Of a stretch of 64,000 nt of DNA, positions 45,715-57,099 are shown piece by piece. The stretch is from Pterobdella sp. o SKG-2022 (lineage: Eukaryota; Annelida; Clitellata; Hirudinida; Piscicolidae), in assembly GCA_964035795.1 (NCBI GenBank), contig OZ038324.1, positions 1-64,000 on the forward strand. Direction: 5' to 3'. The position numbers were made by a program, and so were the translations under genes. Below the pieces are notes generated by a model. The model was not told where the DNA came from, did not search any database, and saw only the letters and a list, made by a program, of their open reading frames with translations. The first letter of the stretch is position 1; every line of letters starts with the position of its first letter.

Positions 45715-45830
45715 GCTTCCAAATCGCCTCAAATCCTTAAAACCCACCTCATGTTTAATTCTTATAATCTTGAAATAGAACTTAAAAATTTTTTTTGTGA
45801 AGTATTTTTTTAAGCAACTCAATTATTGGT
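45715..45830 (+). mobile_element. CR1-like LINE 3' scrap
   Basis: Matches the last coding bases and 3' UTR of the CR1-like copies (about 11,390-11,520): aaaacccacctcatg and ttcttataatctt are shared, with an internal deletion. Confidence 0.65.
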
Positions 45831-46189
45831 TTCATTTACAGCAAAATTCTTAACGAAAAAATATATGATTCGCCCCGTTTCAGTAAACACAAACAACTCA
45901 CAACAAAAACAAAACAATTATCGAAACTAAAATCGCATCACAAACCTAGATATAATAATTACACCCATAATATACCCATAATTAATTTATCATCGAAAAC
46001 AAGACTAGACACCAGTTACCTTAAATAAGATATTTTAACAAAACAAACATATAAAAAAGACTAAGAAATAGAAAAAAAACTAAAAAGAACTAGAAAATCT
46101 AACTGAAAAAGTTCACATGCTTGTTTCCCATGACAAAAAACAACTTTTCCATGAGTTTCTCACAAAAACAACGTGTTTTATGGTAATGA

Positions 46190-48500
46190 TGACACATAAG
46201 AAAAAAAAAGCCTTAGAAAAATGAAAACAAAATTACTATCAGAAGACAAAGATTCAAATATGATAATTATGAATAAAACTGACTATGAAACCATGATACA
46301 GATTATGATAGAGAAAGGAATAAGATATGGAAATACATCCCGACTAATGACACTATTATTAAAGGCTTAAACTCATTCCAATATTTTTTAATAAAAGATT
46401 TTGAAGACTCCCCATTGTATAACAACATATTTAACAATTTTTTTACGTCGATTTATGGAAGAACTTTAGTAAATTTATTGAGCAAAAAAACAGCTATAAT
46501 TTTCGATAAGCTTAGCCTTATCATAAAACATAAGCCTATGTGAGCCCAAAAGATTTGTGTTGTTGACCTGGATAGTCTATATGCTGCTTGAGTGTTGAAA
46601 AGGTATTTTTCAATGTAGGGTCTAATTCTATGGAGTACTATTAGTGATAAGAGTTTTCTTGTTGTGTTTAGGAGGATAATAGGTCTTGTGTTAGTTGGGC
46701 AGTTGGCATTGCTTATTTTTGGTATTGGGATAATGATGCCATGGTTGAAAGTTGGTTGTGAAAAATTTTCGATTTGAAGTTGTGTATTAAATGTCATTGT
46801 GTGTTTTGCATCATGTTTTTTCCATGGAATTTGAGTTCTTCACTGGAAGTGTTATCATATCCTGGACTTTTATTAATTTTGAGATTTTTGATGGCATTTT
46901 CTACTTCGAAAATACTTATTTCTGCTGTGGTATTGTTGTGATTTTTTTGAATGTGTTGATTTTCTGTTGCAAATTTTTTTTTAGTGTTGTATCAGATCTT
47001 TCATTTGAAGTGAATTCACATGTGTGTTGCTTTTGATTTTCAGTTCTTTAATTGCTGCAGAAATCTATCTCAAAGCGTTTGATGTCTTCGAATAAACAAT
47101 TGTTAGAATTTATTTAATAATCCTCTAACATTAAAAGTCACCTTATTTATTAAATCTGTCGTAAATGTATCCATTTAAGCTAATTTTATCAGAATTTAGC
47201 TAATTTTATCAGAACTAGCACTTAGAAAAAGGCGGGAACCAGAAAGACTTAGCTAAAATGTTATCTAATTATCTTTAACCTATTTCTTACAATAAATATA
47301 CGATTAATAATACTCAAGTTTTACCAAAAATGCTTAATAATCTTCCTTATCTTCAACTAGATGAGGAAGATTTGAGTTTTGATATCGAAAATTTATTTAC
47401 AATTATACTAATAGAAAACACCATCGAAGATATTTGCGACGAAATATACATAAAAATTAGCTTCCTCCAATATGCGGAAAAAAAGTTTTTAAAAAACTAT
47501 TGAACAAAGTTACTAGAAAAAACATATTTTCAGTAAATGGAAAATTATACAAGCAAGTCAATGGAGTGACGATTTGAGGCCCATTTTCTGTGGTGTTCAC
47601 CAACTGCTTCTTCAACAAAATGGAAAATGAAATAGTAAATTCAGTTGAACCAATATTTTATTGTAGGTAGGTAGATGACACATACACCAGAAAAAAGCAA
47701 TTAGACAACACCCTTTATGATTCTTTAGCTAATTTCCACCAAAATCTTAAATTCATCCCAGAGCTAAATCCAAAAAAATTTCTTGATAAAAGCATCCACA
47801 AACTTGATAATGGTACTTATAATTTTAAGGGGGTTAATAAAGTCAACAAAATGCCCTTCCACCGGTCTTCAAAAACGCCAATTCACTATAAAAAATGTGT
47901 CAAAAATGAGCTTCTGAGGGCGGGAAAGATAAACTCAAATTTTGAAGAATAATTAAGAATTTTGAAAACATACACGTCTGTGGGATACCCAAAACACATA
48001 ATTCATAATCAACTGGAGAATAAAAAAGCCGAATTTAATGATTTCCTTCCGGTTCCAGACTGGTTGTTTAATGAAATAGTCTCACTACATATAAAAACAC
48101 CATATTGTAAAAAAAAATGAAATTTTAATTGGGAAATGAATCAATAAAATTAGAGAATTTACGAACAAGAACATGAAAATGATCTATTCTTGGATAACAT
48201 CAAAAATAAATAAATTATTTCCAATTAAAAACAAGTTAACCTAACCCCATAATATCATTTACAAAGGAACTTGCAGTTGCAACCAAATCTATCTAGGTGA
48301 AACAGGGAGGAATGCCATAACAAGGTGGAAAAAGCATGATAGGCTGAAGGGCAATTCAGAACCGGCAAAATTTATTGCCCTAAGCCCCGGACACTGTTTT
48401 ATCTGAACTCTAATCGAAAGAGCACCTCACAAGAATAACAAAAGGACATTTTTAGAAACTTACCATATTATGATTGAAAAACCTTCAATCAATTATTAAA
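46190..48500 (+). mobile_element. Penelope-like element with GIY-YIG endonuclease, interrupted
   Basis: Upstream block at 46,230-46,450: NMIIMNKTDYETMIQIMIEK, then NSFQYFLIKDFEDSPLYNN. After a nested minus-strand LINE piece, the frame resumes near 47,340 with LSFDIENLFT, then TMGGPF-like GVTI*GPFSV, YCR-stop-VDDTY (TAG at 47,668 for Tyr of YVDD), SVGYPKHIIHNQLENKKAEF. The C-terminal segment at 48,240-48,490 reads YKGTCSCNQIYLGETGRNAI and TFLETYHIMIEKPSIN, the GIY-YIG nuclease arrangement with its Cys pair. Penelope elements prime at nicks or chromosome ends. Stops and frameshifts make this copy dead. Confidence 0.8.
46540..47040 (-). mobile_element. LINE RT fragment nested in the Penelope-like element
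   Basis: The minus strand reads VENAIKNLKINKSPGYDN, then GIIIPIPKISNANCPTNTRP and IILLNTTRKLLSLIVLHRI, NTQAAYRLSRSTTQI, an RT fingers/palm entry of an APE-type LINE. It separates the two halves of the Penelope-like ORF. Confidence 0.75.
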
Positions 48501-48559
48501 CGGACTTGAGACTTTTATTTTATTTAGAAATGGTATATTTTGAATATTGCATTTCTTAA

Positions 48560-49042
48560 TTTTTTTAATTCATTCTCATCATCATCATCGCTTTGCACCC
48601 TTTTCCATATTAACATGGGTTGGACGGGGTCACATAACGGTTCTTCTGCACAATCTACGGTTTTGGGAAAGTTCAGCTTTGAGTTTCATTTTTCTAAGAT
48701 CGTTGCTTACTAATTGGGACCATGTTTTTCTTGGTCTACCTTGTTCCTCATTACATGCCCAAACCATCTCAGTCTATTTTTGCATTGCACCTCAATGATG
48801 TCTGGAATTTCCAGTCTGTTCCTTAATTCATCTGATGATCTGCCATTCTTTAAGCTTAAATTGCACATCCACCTGATCATCATCTTATCAGCTCTGGATA
48901 TTCTAGTAATATTTTCCACCTTGAGAGGTCAAGTCTCACTACCATAAACTATAACACTCCTGACTGGCTAACAGAGGTAACAGTACCCTAAAAATCTTCC
49001 AACCAGATCTTACACGGGCAATAGTACTAGCTTCACCTCCAC
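48560..49042 (-). mobile_element. RTE-like LINE C-terminal half, left part of a split copy
   Basis: The minus strand reads GGEASTIARVRSGWKIFR, then VLLPLLASQ, an internal deletion, ISRADKMMIRWMCNLSLKNG, NRLRWFGHVMRNKVDQ and WKRVQS at the end near 48,560. The upstream half of the same ORF resumes at 53,985 on the far side of the inserted I-like LINE. Confidence 0.85.
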
Positions 49043-52000
49043 CATCAACAGCCCGACAACAGGAACCACTTTCACGCGGTGTCGGGCCCAATGGAGAGTT
49101 CTTATTCACGACGAGAAAAAGCGAGAACACGAGAAACCATCATCACTACCAGCACCATCACCAAAACCCCATACACCATCACCAATACAACCCCATACAC
49201 ACCACTACCACCATCAAAAGAGAGTCAGTTTTTTCCCAAGGTCTGGGTCCACGGCCTTTGTCCCTAGACCGCCACCTTATAGGGCCCTCAAATCCAAACT
49301 TATCCGTGCTGGAAACATTGAACTCAACCCTGGTCCCAAGCAGCCTTGCGGAGAAGGTGGGAAAACATGCACAGCAAAGGCGTTACGGTGTACCATGTGC
49401 AGACTCTTATCACCCTAAATGCAGTGGCTTATCGAGGACGGAAGTGGTCAGATTCCGAGAGGCCGACAACTACCAATGCCGGAGATGCCGCACGCAGAAT
49501 CCATCCCACCCATGCACCAAGTGTGGAGGGAGCTTCCGAATAGGTTTAAGTGTCACTCTTGTAATATTCCAACTCATCTTAGATCCACTAGACTGACACG
49601 GAATGAACGTGAAAGAGCAAAGACGGTAGCGTTATCTTGGATTTGGTGCCTTCGCTCGACGAGGAGTAATGACCAAGAAACGAAAGATGACCAAAATGAC
49701 GACGTTGACAACAATGATAGAGTACCGCAAGGGTGCGCTAAGTGTAAGCATCCGATCAGGCACAAGGCCACCTGCAACGACTGTGGCGCCCACTACCATC
49801 TTGTATGCACAGGCCTCCCGAGTGCCCAGAGAGAAGAGATCAGAGATGGACGCTGAGAGTGGAGCTTCTGTTCTGGTCGAGAAGCAACAGAAGAAGACCA
49901 CGTGCTCTCCCAGCTACAAACCCTCCAACATCTCTCGTGGAAACAAATACCACCGCAGCTGAACCTGAGAAGAAACCACAAGCCCAGCTTGATGGCACCT
50001 GGTGCACGGAATGCAAAGGAAAAATCCACCGTGGTGCTCACCGACTCAAATGCAGTCAGTGTAAGTCCTTTTCACATCCAATGCATGACTACAATGAAAA
50101 GTCAAGCAAATGTGTACCTCCAAACACCTACATGGTGTTGCCTCAAGTGCCGACCACAAGGAGATCAGAAAGACACTGACGACGACACCAAACCAAAGCT
50201 CGACAAGACCTCGGCCGGGATCTTCAAGCCACAGATAAGTAAGCTACAGTAGAACGCAAACGGTATTTACAGGGAAAGTCAACTTCTTGAAGACTTAGCC
50301 GAGAAGCACAAGGTAGATGTAATCGCAATACAAAAAACTCGCCTTCTCTCGCGCGATAAGACCCCAACTCTCACCAATTACCACCCAGTTCGTAGAGACC
50401 GACCAGTAAAAGGGGAAACTCGGGGAGGAGGTCTTCTAACGTATGTCAAGAAATCACTACCCTAAAAAGTGTGCCGACCACTCAACAATGAAGAAGCTCT
50501 TGGAAGACTATCAATACAGATCCCAATTTCCAACCAGCAGACAGTAACCATCTCCAATTGGTATCTCCCTCCGGAGAACACCCATTTCCTGCAAAGGATT
50601 GGTTTTTCAATGCCAGTTTCTCAACCAAAAATACAGAAGAATGAGATAATCTGTGCTGATTTGAATGCCCACAACGAAATATGGGATAAGCATGTACGTT
50701 CTGACGATAGAGGTGCCCAGCTGGCGGAGGCCATCATGGATGCCGAGGGAGGCTTCCTCAATGATGCTGAACTCGCCACGCCCCAAGATCCAGCTTACGG
50801 CGGCTTCTCTTCTCCAGATATCACCATTGTTCACAATGGCATTCACCACCACTGTGACTGGACACCACTGGATTCTCTTTCATCCGACCACAGGCCAAGC
50901 TTGACGACTCTCCACCTTCCGTCGCAACACGGAAGGGATCAAAACGACTGGTGTGGAATTGGAAGGGCAACATCTCGACATACACAGCAGACCTGAAAAA
51001 GCGATTAGCCCAAAACTCATCTGACGAGAATGCATCCATCACCTCTGTATATGAATCCTTTTGCACCGCTATCCTTACCGCCGCTAAATCTCACATCGGT
51101 CTCAAAGCCGTAGGTATGGCTGGAAAGAGTTGGAGAACAACAGAAATCTCTCAGACCGAAGTAGAAAGAGACACCGCAAGAGCAACGTCCGGTATCCAGT
51201 CCGAGCAGTACAAAGATCGAGATGCTCATCTGAAACGTTTGGTTCGGGAACGAAAGGCGGAAATTTGGGAGCGGAAGGTGATGAAAGGGAAGGGAACTAA
51301 AAAGATGTGGTCGATCCTCTGCAAGCTCACCACAAACAAAACCTTCGACACTGCTCGTATCATCTCCGAAAACGGCAAAAATTATGTCAGCCCAAAGCAG
51401 AAGGCGAATGCATTCGTCAAACTGTACCGAAGTGTAAGTTTGCTAAAAGTCGAAAAACCGGACCGTGATCTCAGAAAGCTTTTGAATGGTCTACTACGCT
51501 CTGAACCAGTTCACTCTGAAGAATGCAGAGAGTTCTTTCTAAGCGAGCTCAATGTAGCCCTCAAAAGCCTCAATCCATCCAAAGCCCCCGGACCTGACAT
51601 GATCCATCCCAGACTCCTTCAGCACCTTGGTCCTATAGCCGTTAATACTTTATTACGAATCTGCAACCTACCCTGGTCGACAATGGAGATACCTCAAGCC
51701 TGGAGAAGAGCCCAGTACTTGAAGCAGGCAAGGACGCGCAGTGTCCTGATAGCTATCGGCCAATCTCTCTCACCTCGACGATGGGGAAAGTTATGGATAG
51801 GCTAGTAACCAACCGATCACGCTATTATTCGGAATGTCATAATCTTTTTACACCCTTTCAAGCTGGGTTTCGTACCGGCCGCAATACAGAGGACCACCTT
51901 CTCCGACTTTCCCAATCTATCAGTGATGGGATCCAATGCGTACCAATGCAGCGTACGGTAATGGCTCTGATCGACTACTCTAGAGCATACGACAAGGTGT

Positions 52001-53984
52001 GGCGGGACGCGCTTCTTTTCAAAATGCAACAAATGGGCGTCCCGACCAAGATGCTACAATGGGTTCAAGCTTGGCTTTCCAACAGACTCACATGGGTGAC
52101 GTTTGACGGAGAAAAGAGCAAAACGGCCATTTTGAAGTAAGGCGTCCCACAGGGATCAGTTTTATCACAACTTCTGTTCCTCTTTTATATTAATGACCTA
52201 CACAACGGCATTACTCAATCTAACGTGAGCCTTATCGCAGAATGTAGCTGTTTGGAGTCAGGCCTCTGGTCTACTACAAGCAGAACAGAGCTTGCAAACT
52301 AACCTGAACCACATCGCAGAATGGATCAAACGGTGGAAGATGGAACTTTCTGTCCAGAAATCAGAATGCTCCTTTTTCACCACCAGCACGCACGAAGCTA
52401 GCTGGCGTCCCAATTTGAAGCTAAGTGGCCACGCACTTGAGTATAATCCCTTCCCCAAGTTCCTTGGTGTCACAAATGATCGTCAGTTAATCTTTGCTCC
52501 CCATGCAACGACTGTCAGTGGAAAGCTGCGGAGACAGGCTAGTGCTTTGAGATGCCTTGCAACGACTGAATGGGGCTATGACAAACAAACATTACGGGCT
52601 ACCTACATCGCGACGGGCAGATCAGCTGTTGAATATGCGGCGGCTGCATGGCTACCGTGGGTGTCGTCTTCAACTATGGAAAAGCTGGAGACGTGCCAAC
52701 GGTTTGCGGAACGAACTATCACCGGACAAGTCAAAACCACACCAGTGGAGGCGATCCTTGCCGAAAATAATCTTTCAAAAATTGGCACGAGAACCACACA
52801 ACTCTGCGCTATAGCTCTAGAAAAGTCGAAAACAATTGCACCCGAAAACTCGCGTCATCAAATTGCTGAGCAGTCATCCCGTCAACGCACGAAAAAGCCC
52901 AGCTGGCAAGCCAAGGGCGAGCGGTATGGGAGTCAATCTTCGGAAATACCAGTTCTGCCAAACAGCCAGAATTTCTCCCCCCATAGATGCAGATAGGTGA
53001 ACATATCTTCCAGACTTCCGGAAGCAAGTCCGGGAACTCTGAAGCTGAAAAGAAATGGGCATTGCAACGACTGGAGGAAGGCCGGAACACCTTTGACCTG
53101 GTTTTGTATATCGACGGATCAACAACGAGTGGGACCGGAACAGGTGGTGGTGAAATTGTCGTTACCACTGGCCACCCTAGCGACCCTCAAGTTTTCCGCT
53201 AGTTTGCCATTCCCACCGGCAAATGGTGTTTCTCTTACCAGGCGGAAATAAAGGCGGTGGTTAAAGCACTTCAAGTAATCCAGGCGGAAAAGCACGTTCA
53301 GAAAGACCGAATTGTCAGCGATAGACAATCTGTCTTACTTCGCATTCAGGCAACGCACCCATCCCAACCGTGCAACGACAAGGACGAACATACCGTCCTT
53401 AAAACACCTTAAATGCTGACGGCACGGAGCTGCCAGGTGATCTTTACGTGGTGCCCGGGTCACTGTGGCATCACCGGCAACGAGCTAGCAGATGCTCAGG
53501 CGAAGAAGGGGGCTGACGCTGACCAAACGGACATTAACCATCACTACACCACAGCCAAAGCGATGATACGCAGAGCAACGAGGGGCGGGCCCGCGTCGCA
53601 TGAACTCATTCAGCGGATCTATGGTGATAGAGGATCGAAGGTCAATAGAAAAGAAGAACAATTGGGAAGAAGAGATCAGGTGACTTTAGGCCACTTTCGA
53701 TCCAGTCACCATCCGAAACTCAAATATTGGTTGGCAAAAAGCAACAGAGCAGTTGATAACATCTGTCGGAAATGTGGCCTAGGTGATGAGACCGCTGAGC
53801 ATGCCATCTACAAATGTCCTCGTATACACCTGCCACCTACTGAACCACCTCTTCCCGACACAATGAAATTAAACCCTAAACTGACTCTGATGATATGGGA
53901 TAAGTGGAAATCGATGTCAGACCTCTCAAACATTTCACAACTCCAGCCCCTTTCACTCATCGCTCAACAACAACCACCACCAGC
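49043..53984 (+). mobile_element. I-like LINE with PHD-type ORF1, APE, RT and RNase H, inserted in an RTE copy
   Basis: About 4.94 kb, apparently full length. ORF1 (49,260-50,230) carries repeated Cys/His clusters: CADSYHPKCSGL...CRRC, CAKCKHPIRHKATCNDCGAH, CTECKGKIHRGAHRLKCSQC (PHD-like). The endonuclease (50,250-50,950) shows VIAIQKTRLL, ICADLNAHNEIWD and SDHRPSLTTL. RT: LNPSKAPGPDMIHPRLLQHL, MALIDYSRAYDKVWRDAL, GVPQGSVLSQLLFLFYINDL; the YADD box near 52,235 is lost to an indel. RNase H (53,105-53,520): YIDGST, YQAEIKAV, IVSDRQSV, WCPGHCGITGNELADAQAKK, so all four acidic positions are visible. Stops at 50,463, 52,138, 53,200 and 53,410 plus frameshifts. The terminal ORF's last eight codons are flanking RTE sequence. 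Confidence 0.88.
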
Positions 53985-54113
53985 AATAATCATATCTCCT
54001 AGATAACAAAATTGGTTGACCACTTCATATTTATTTCCATCAAGTTCAACGGCCTTATAATCAACATCACTAACTTGAGGATCTAAACACGCCTTACATT
54101 TGAATTTTATGTA
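53985..54113 (-). mobile_element. RTE-like LINE, right part of the split copy
   Basis: The minus strand reads FKCKACLDPQVSDVDYKAVE, then YEVVNQFCYLGDMIIAGGG. This is immediately N-terminal to GGEASTIARV encoded at 49,042, so the I-like LINE interrupts one RTE ORF. Confidence 0.85.
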
Positions 54114-55800
54114 GCTTGAGATGGTTTTGGAATGGGAAAATTTTGGTCTCTGAGTGGAGGTGTTGAGTGTTGGTGTCTAGGGTGCAGCCAGTGATTGTTT
54201 TCAAGGCTGCGTTTTGGATTTTTTGGAATTTGTTGAAGGAGGTGGATTAGATGATGAATTACCAGATGGTGTTGGTGTATTCGATGATGGGAAGGAGTAA
54301 TGTTTGTATGTGGTGAGAAGTGTTTCCTTGCTTTTTCCCCAGTGTGTTGATGTGAGGAGTTTTAAGAGATTGAGTTTTTTTTGCTTTTGTGATGGGGTTG
54401 TCTGTGTGGGTGGAGAATTTTAGTTCATGGTCAAAAGTTAAGCCAAGGATGGTAGGGTTGGAGGTGGTGGGATGGGAGTGTTGTTGATATGGATGTTCAG
54501 TGGTTTGTTATATTTTGAAGGGTCGGGGGTCATGAGAGTTGATGTGGTTGAGATGATGGATGACCAGATGGTGTTGGCGTATTCGATGATGGGAAGGAGT
54601 AATGTTTTGTATGTGGTGATGTGTGTTTCTTTGCTTTTTCCCCAGTGTCTTGATGTGAGAAGTTTTAGGAGATTGAGTGTTTTTTTTTGCTTTAGTGATG
54701 ATGTTGTCTGTGTGGGTGGAGTATTTTAGTTTTGGGTCAAAAGTTAAGCCAAGGATGGTAGGGTTGGAGGTGGTGGGAATGGGAGTGTTGTTGATGTGGA
54801 TGTTCAAGGGTTTGTTATATTCTGAAGGGTCGGGGGTCATGAGAGTTGATGTGGTTTTGGTAGGGTTGATTTGTAGGTTGTTATTGTGAGCCCATGTGTG
54901 TTTTTCATTGAGATATGGGAGGAGGTTCTGGGTGGCTGTGTTGATGTTGGGGTGGGATGATGTTATGGTGATGTCGTCTGTGTAGGTGATGAGGTTGAGT
55001 GAGCTGATTTTGGGGAGTGGTATGTCTGAGAGGTATATGTTGAAGAGAGTGGGTGATAGAACGCCCCCTTGGGGGACACCTGCTTTGATGTTTGTGTTTT
55101 TTGATATATGATTGTTGTATGAGGTGTATTGTCGGCGGCCTTTTAGGTAATTGGCCAGGAATTTGATTATTTTTGCAAGAATGTGGGTATTGTGTATTTT
55201 TTGGATGAGTTTGTGGATGTTGACAGTGTCGAATGCTTTGGTCGTGTCGAGGGCGGTGAAGATTGTTCTATGGGGGGGTTTTTTTTGTTGAAACCAGTGA
55301 GTATGGTGTTATTGATTTGATGTAGGGCTGTGGTGGTGGAGTGTGTGGCTCTGAAGCCGTGTTGGTGTGTTGGGAGGGTTATATTAGTGGTGATGTGTGG
55401 GGGGATGATTTTTTCTAGAGTTTTTGCTATGGGAGAGAGTAGGGCTATTGGTCTGTATAAAGAGGGGAGAGAAGGGTTTTTGTTGGGTTTGGCGATGAGA
55501 ATGATTTTGGAGGTTTTCCATATTTGGGGTGTGATGTTTGTGTTGATTGTGATGTTGTAGAAGTTGGTTAGGTGTTTGATGACTATGGGTCCTAGGTGTT
55601 TGAGACGTTCGATGTTGATATTGTCTGGTCCTGAGGAGTGTTATTTTTAGATTGTTTTATAGCGAGGATGATTTCTGATTCGGTGATTGTTATTGGGGTA
55701 GATGTGAGTGATTTGGTGAGTTTGTTTGTTATTCTGTAAGTGGGGTTAGAGAAGTGTTTTGTGGTTGATTTAAAATATTTGTTTAGTGTGTTGGCTTTTT
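54113..55800 (-). mobile_element. Jockey-like LINE with internal tandem duplication
   Basis: From 55,800 the minus strand gives RT blocks: IAKTLEKIIPPHITTNITLP, THQHGFRATHSTTTALHQIN, TKAFDTVNIHKLI, AGVPQGGVLSPTLFNIYLSD, LNLITYTDDITIT (YTDD). At 54,556-54,850 the block MTPDPSEYNKPLNIHINNTP is followed by a second, diverged copy of the same roughly 300 bases at 54,253-54,548 that is closer to the element at 37.5-37.9 kb. The junction therefore joins two subfamily members or an unequal exchange product. Confidence 0.85.
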
Positions 55801-55801
55801 A

Positions 55802-57016
55802 CCTGATCATCATCTTACCCCCCACCATAAGCCAGAACACTTCTGAAGCAAGCAGCATATTAACGCTTTTTTAAAAAAATGAAATGACCTGACTGGCCAA
55901 CAGTGGTAACACCACCCTAAAGCTCTTCCAACCAGATCTTATACGGGCAATAGTACTAGCTTCAACTCTCCCACCAGCACTAATCATATCCCCTAGACAA
56001 CAGAAATGGTTAACCCCTTCATATTTATTACATAGAATGTAAAATATAGAGGTGACGCTGGAAACTTGGATCTTCATTAAGTGCTCCAAGAGTTTCAAAC
56101 CTCTATAATTACCTCTGTTTGTTATCTCGCTCTTATTTTGAAGCAGTTGAAGATCACGCTCGTATTCCAATCTTCAGGTATTTTATATTCATCTAAGATA
56201 CCATTGAAAAGATTTGTCATACGGCCAATGCCTACCTCACCAGAAGCTTGCAACATTTCTGCAACAACCCCAGAACTACCAGATGCTTTACAACACTTCA
56301 TTCTTCCCAAAACTTTTCTCACTGTGTCAACTTCCATCTTAGGCCTCGGTCCAATTGTGAGATCGTTTATTGCTAATGACTTCTCATTCCAATCAAACTC
56401 CTCATTCAACAGACGTTCATAGTGTTCTTGCCATGCAAGTAGCTTTTCATGATCTGTAACAGCTAAGTCCCTTTTTTCATTTTTGACACAATTCTCTCCA
56501 ACGACATCATGGTTAGTTGCACACATCGCTTTGCTATTTTTTACACTTTTCTATTGTTTTCTCTTTTCAGAACTTCACCAAACCTTACCTGCTCAGCCAC
56601 TCTTCTAGCATCGTATACAGCTCTTTTGGCAGCTTTCTTAACACGTAAATATTCGTTTTTGCTAGCAAAATTATGCCAAAATTTCCAAGCTGCGCGCTTT
56701 TCTTTAACGGCCGCATCAACAGTGTCATTCTTCCACCATGTGACTATGTTTGAGCGGTTCTTTTGTCCAGCCACAAACAGTATCACCTGATTCCAAAAAA
56801 TTAGCCTCAAGTGACTTTCAAATGCTTTCAACACCCCACTTTTATCCATTGTGAAAGATTTGGTTCTAAACTGGGCTTCGTATTCGTTTTTGATTGAAGT
56901 CTCTTGCAACCTCCACACTTTGGGACACAAATTTTTCTATAATTTTTCATAAGCTCCACTAATATGTCACACAGTAACAATCGATGCTGTTGCACAACCT
57001 CTTTCACTGGCACCAC
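55802..57016 (-). mobile_element. RTE-like LINE with internal RT deletion
   Basis: Minus strand from 57,010: VKEVVQQHRLLLCDILVELM (end of endonuclease), VTWWKNDTVDAAVKEKRAAW, LLAWQEHYERLLNEEFDWNE, KASGSSGVVAEMLQA, IPEDWNTSVI, NRGNYRGLKLLEHLMKI. Then at about 56,040 it jumps past the RT palm to YEGVNHFCCLGDMISAG and STIARIRSGWKSFRVVLPLL, ending near 55,802. The deletion removes the catalytic YADD box. Confidence 0.88.
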
Positions 57017-57099
57017 TTACATAATAAAACTTATAATAAAAATATAATTGCAACAAAAATTAAAGTGAGAAATAGTAAATAACATATATTTAGTGGAAA

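Noticed and set aside
49260..54006. Alternative genetic code with TAA/TAG read as glutamine
   Set aside because: Gln-position stops are frequent in LINEs, but CGA-to-TGA and frameshifts occur too, the TFIIE beta exons contain no internal TAA or TAG, and that gene appears to end with TAA. Ordinary decay explains it.
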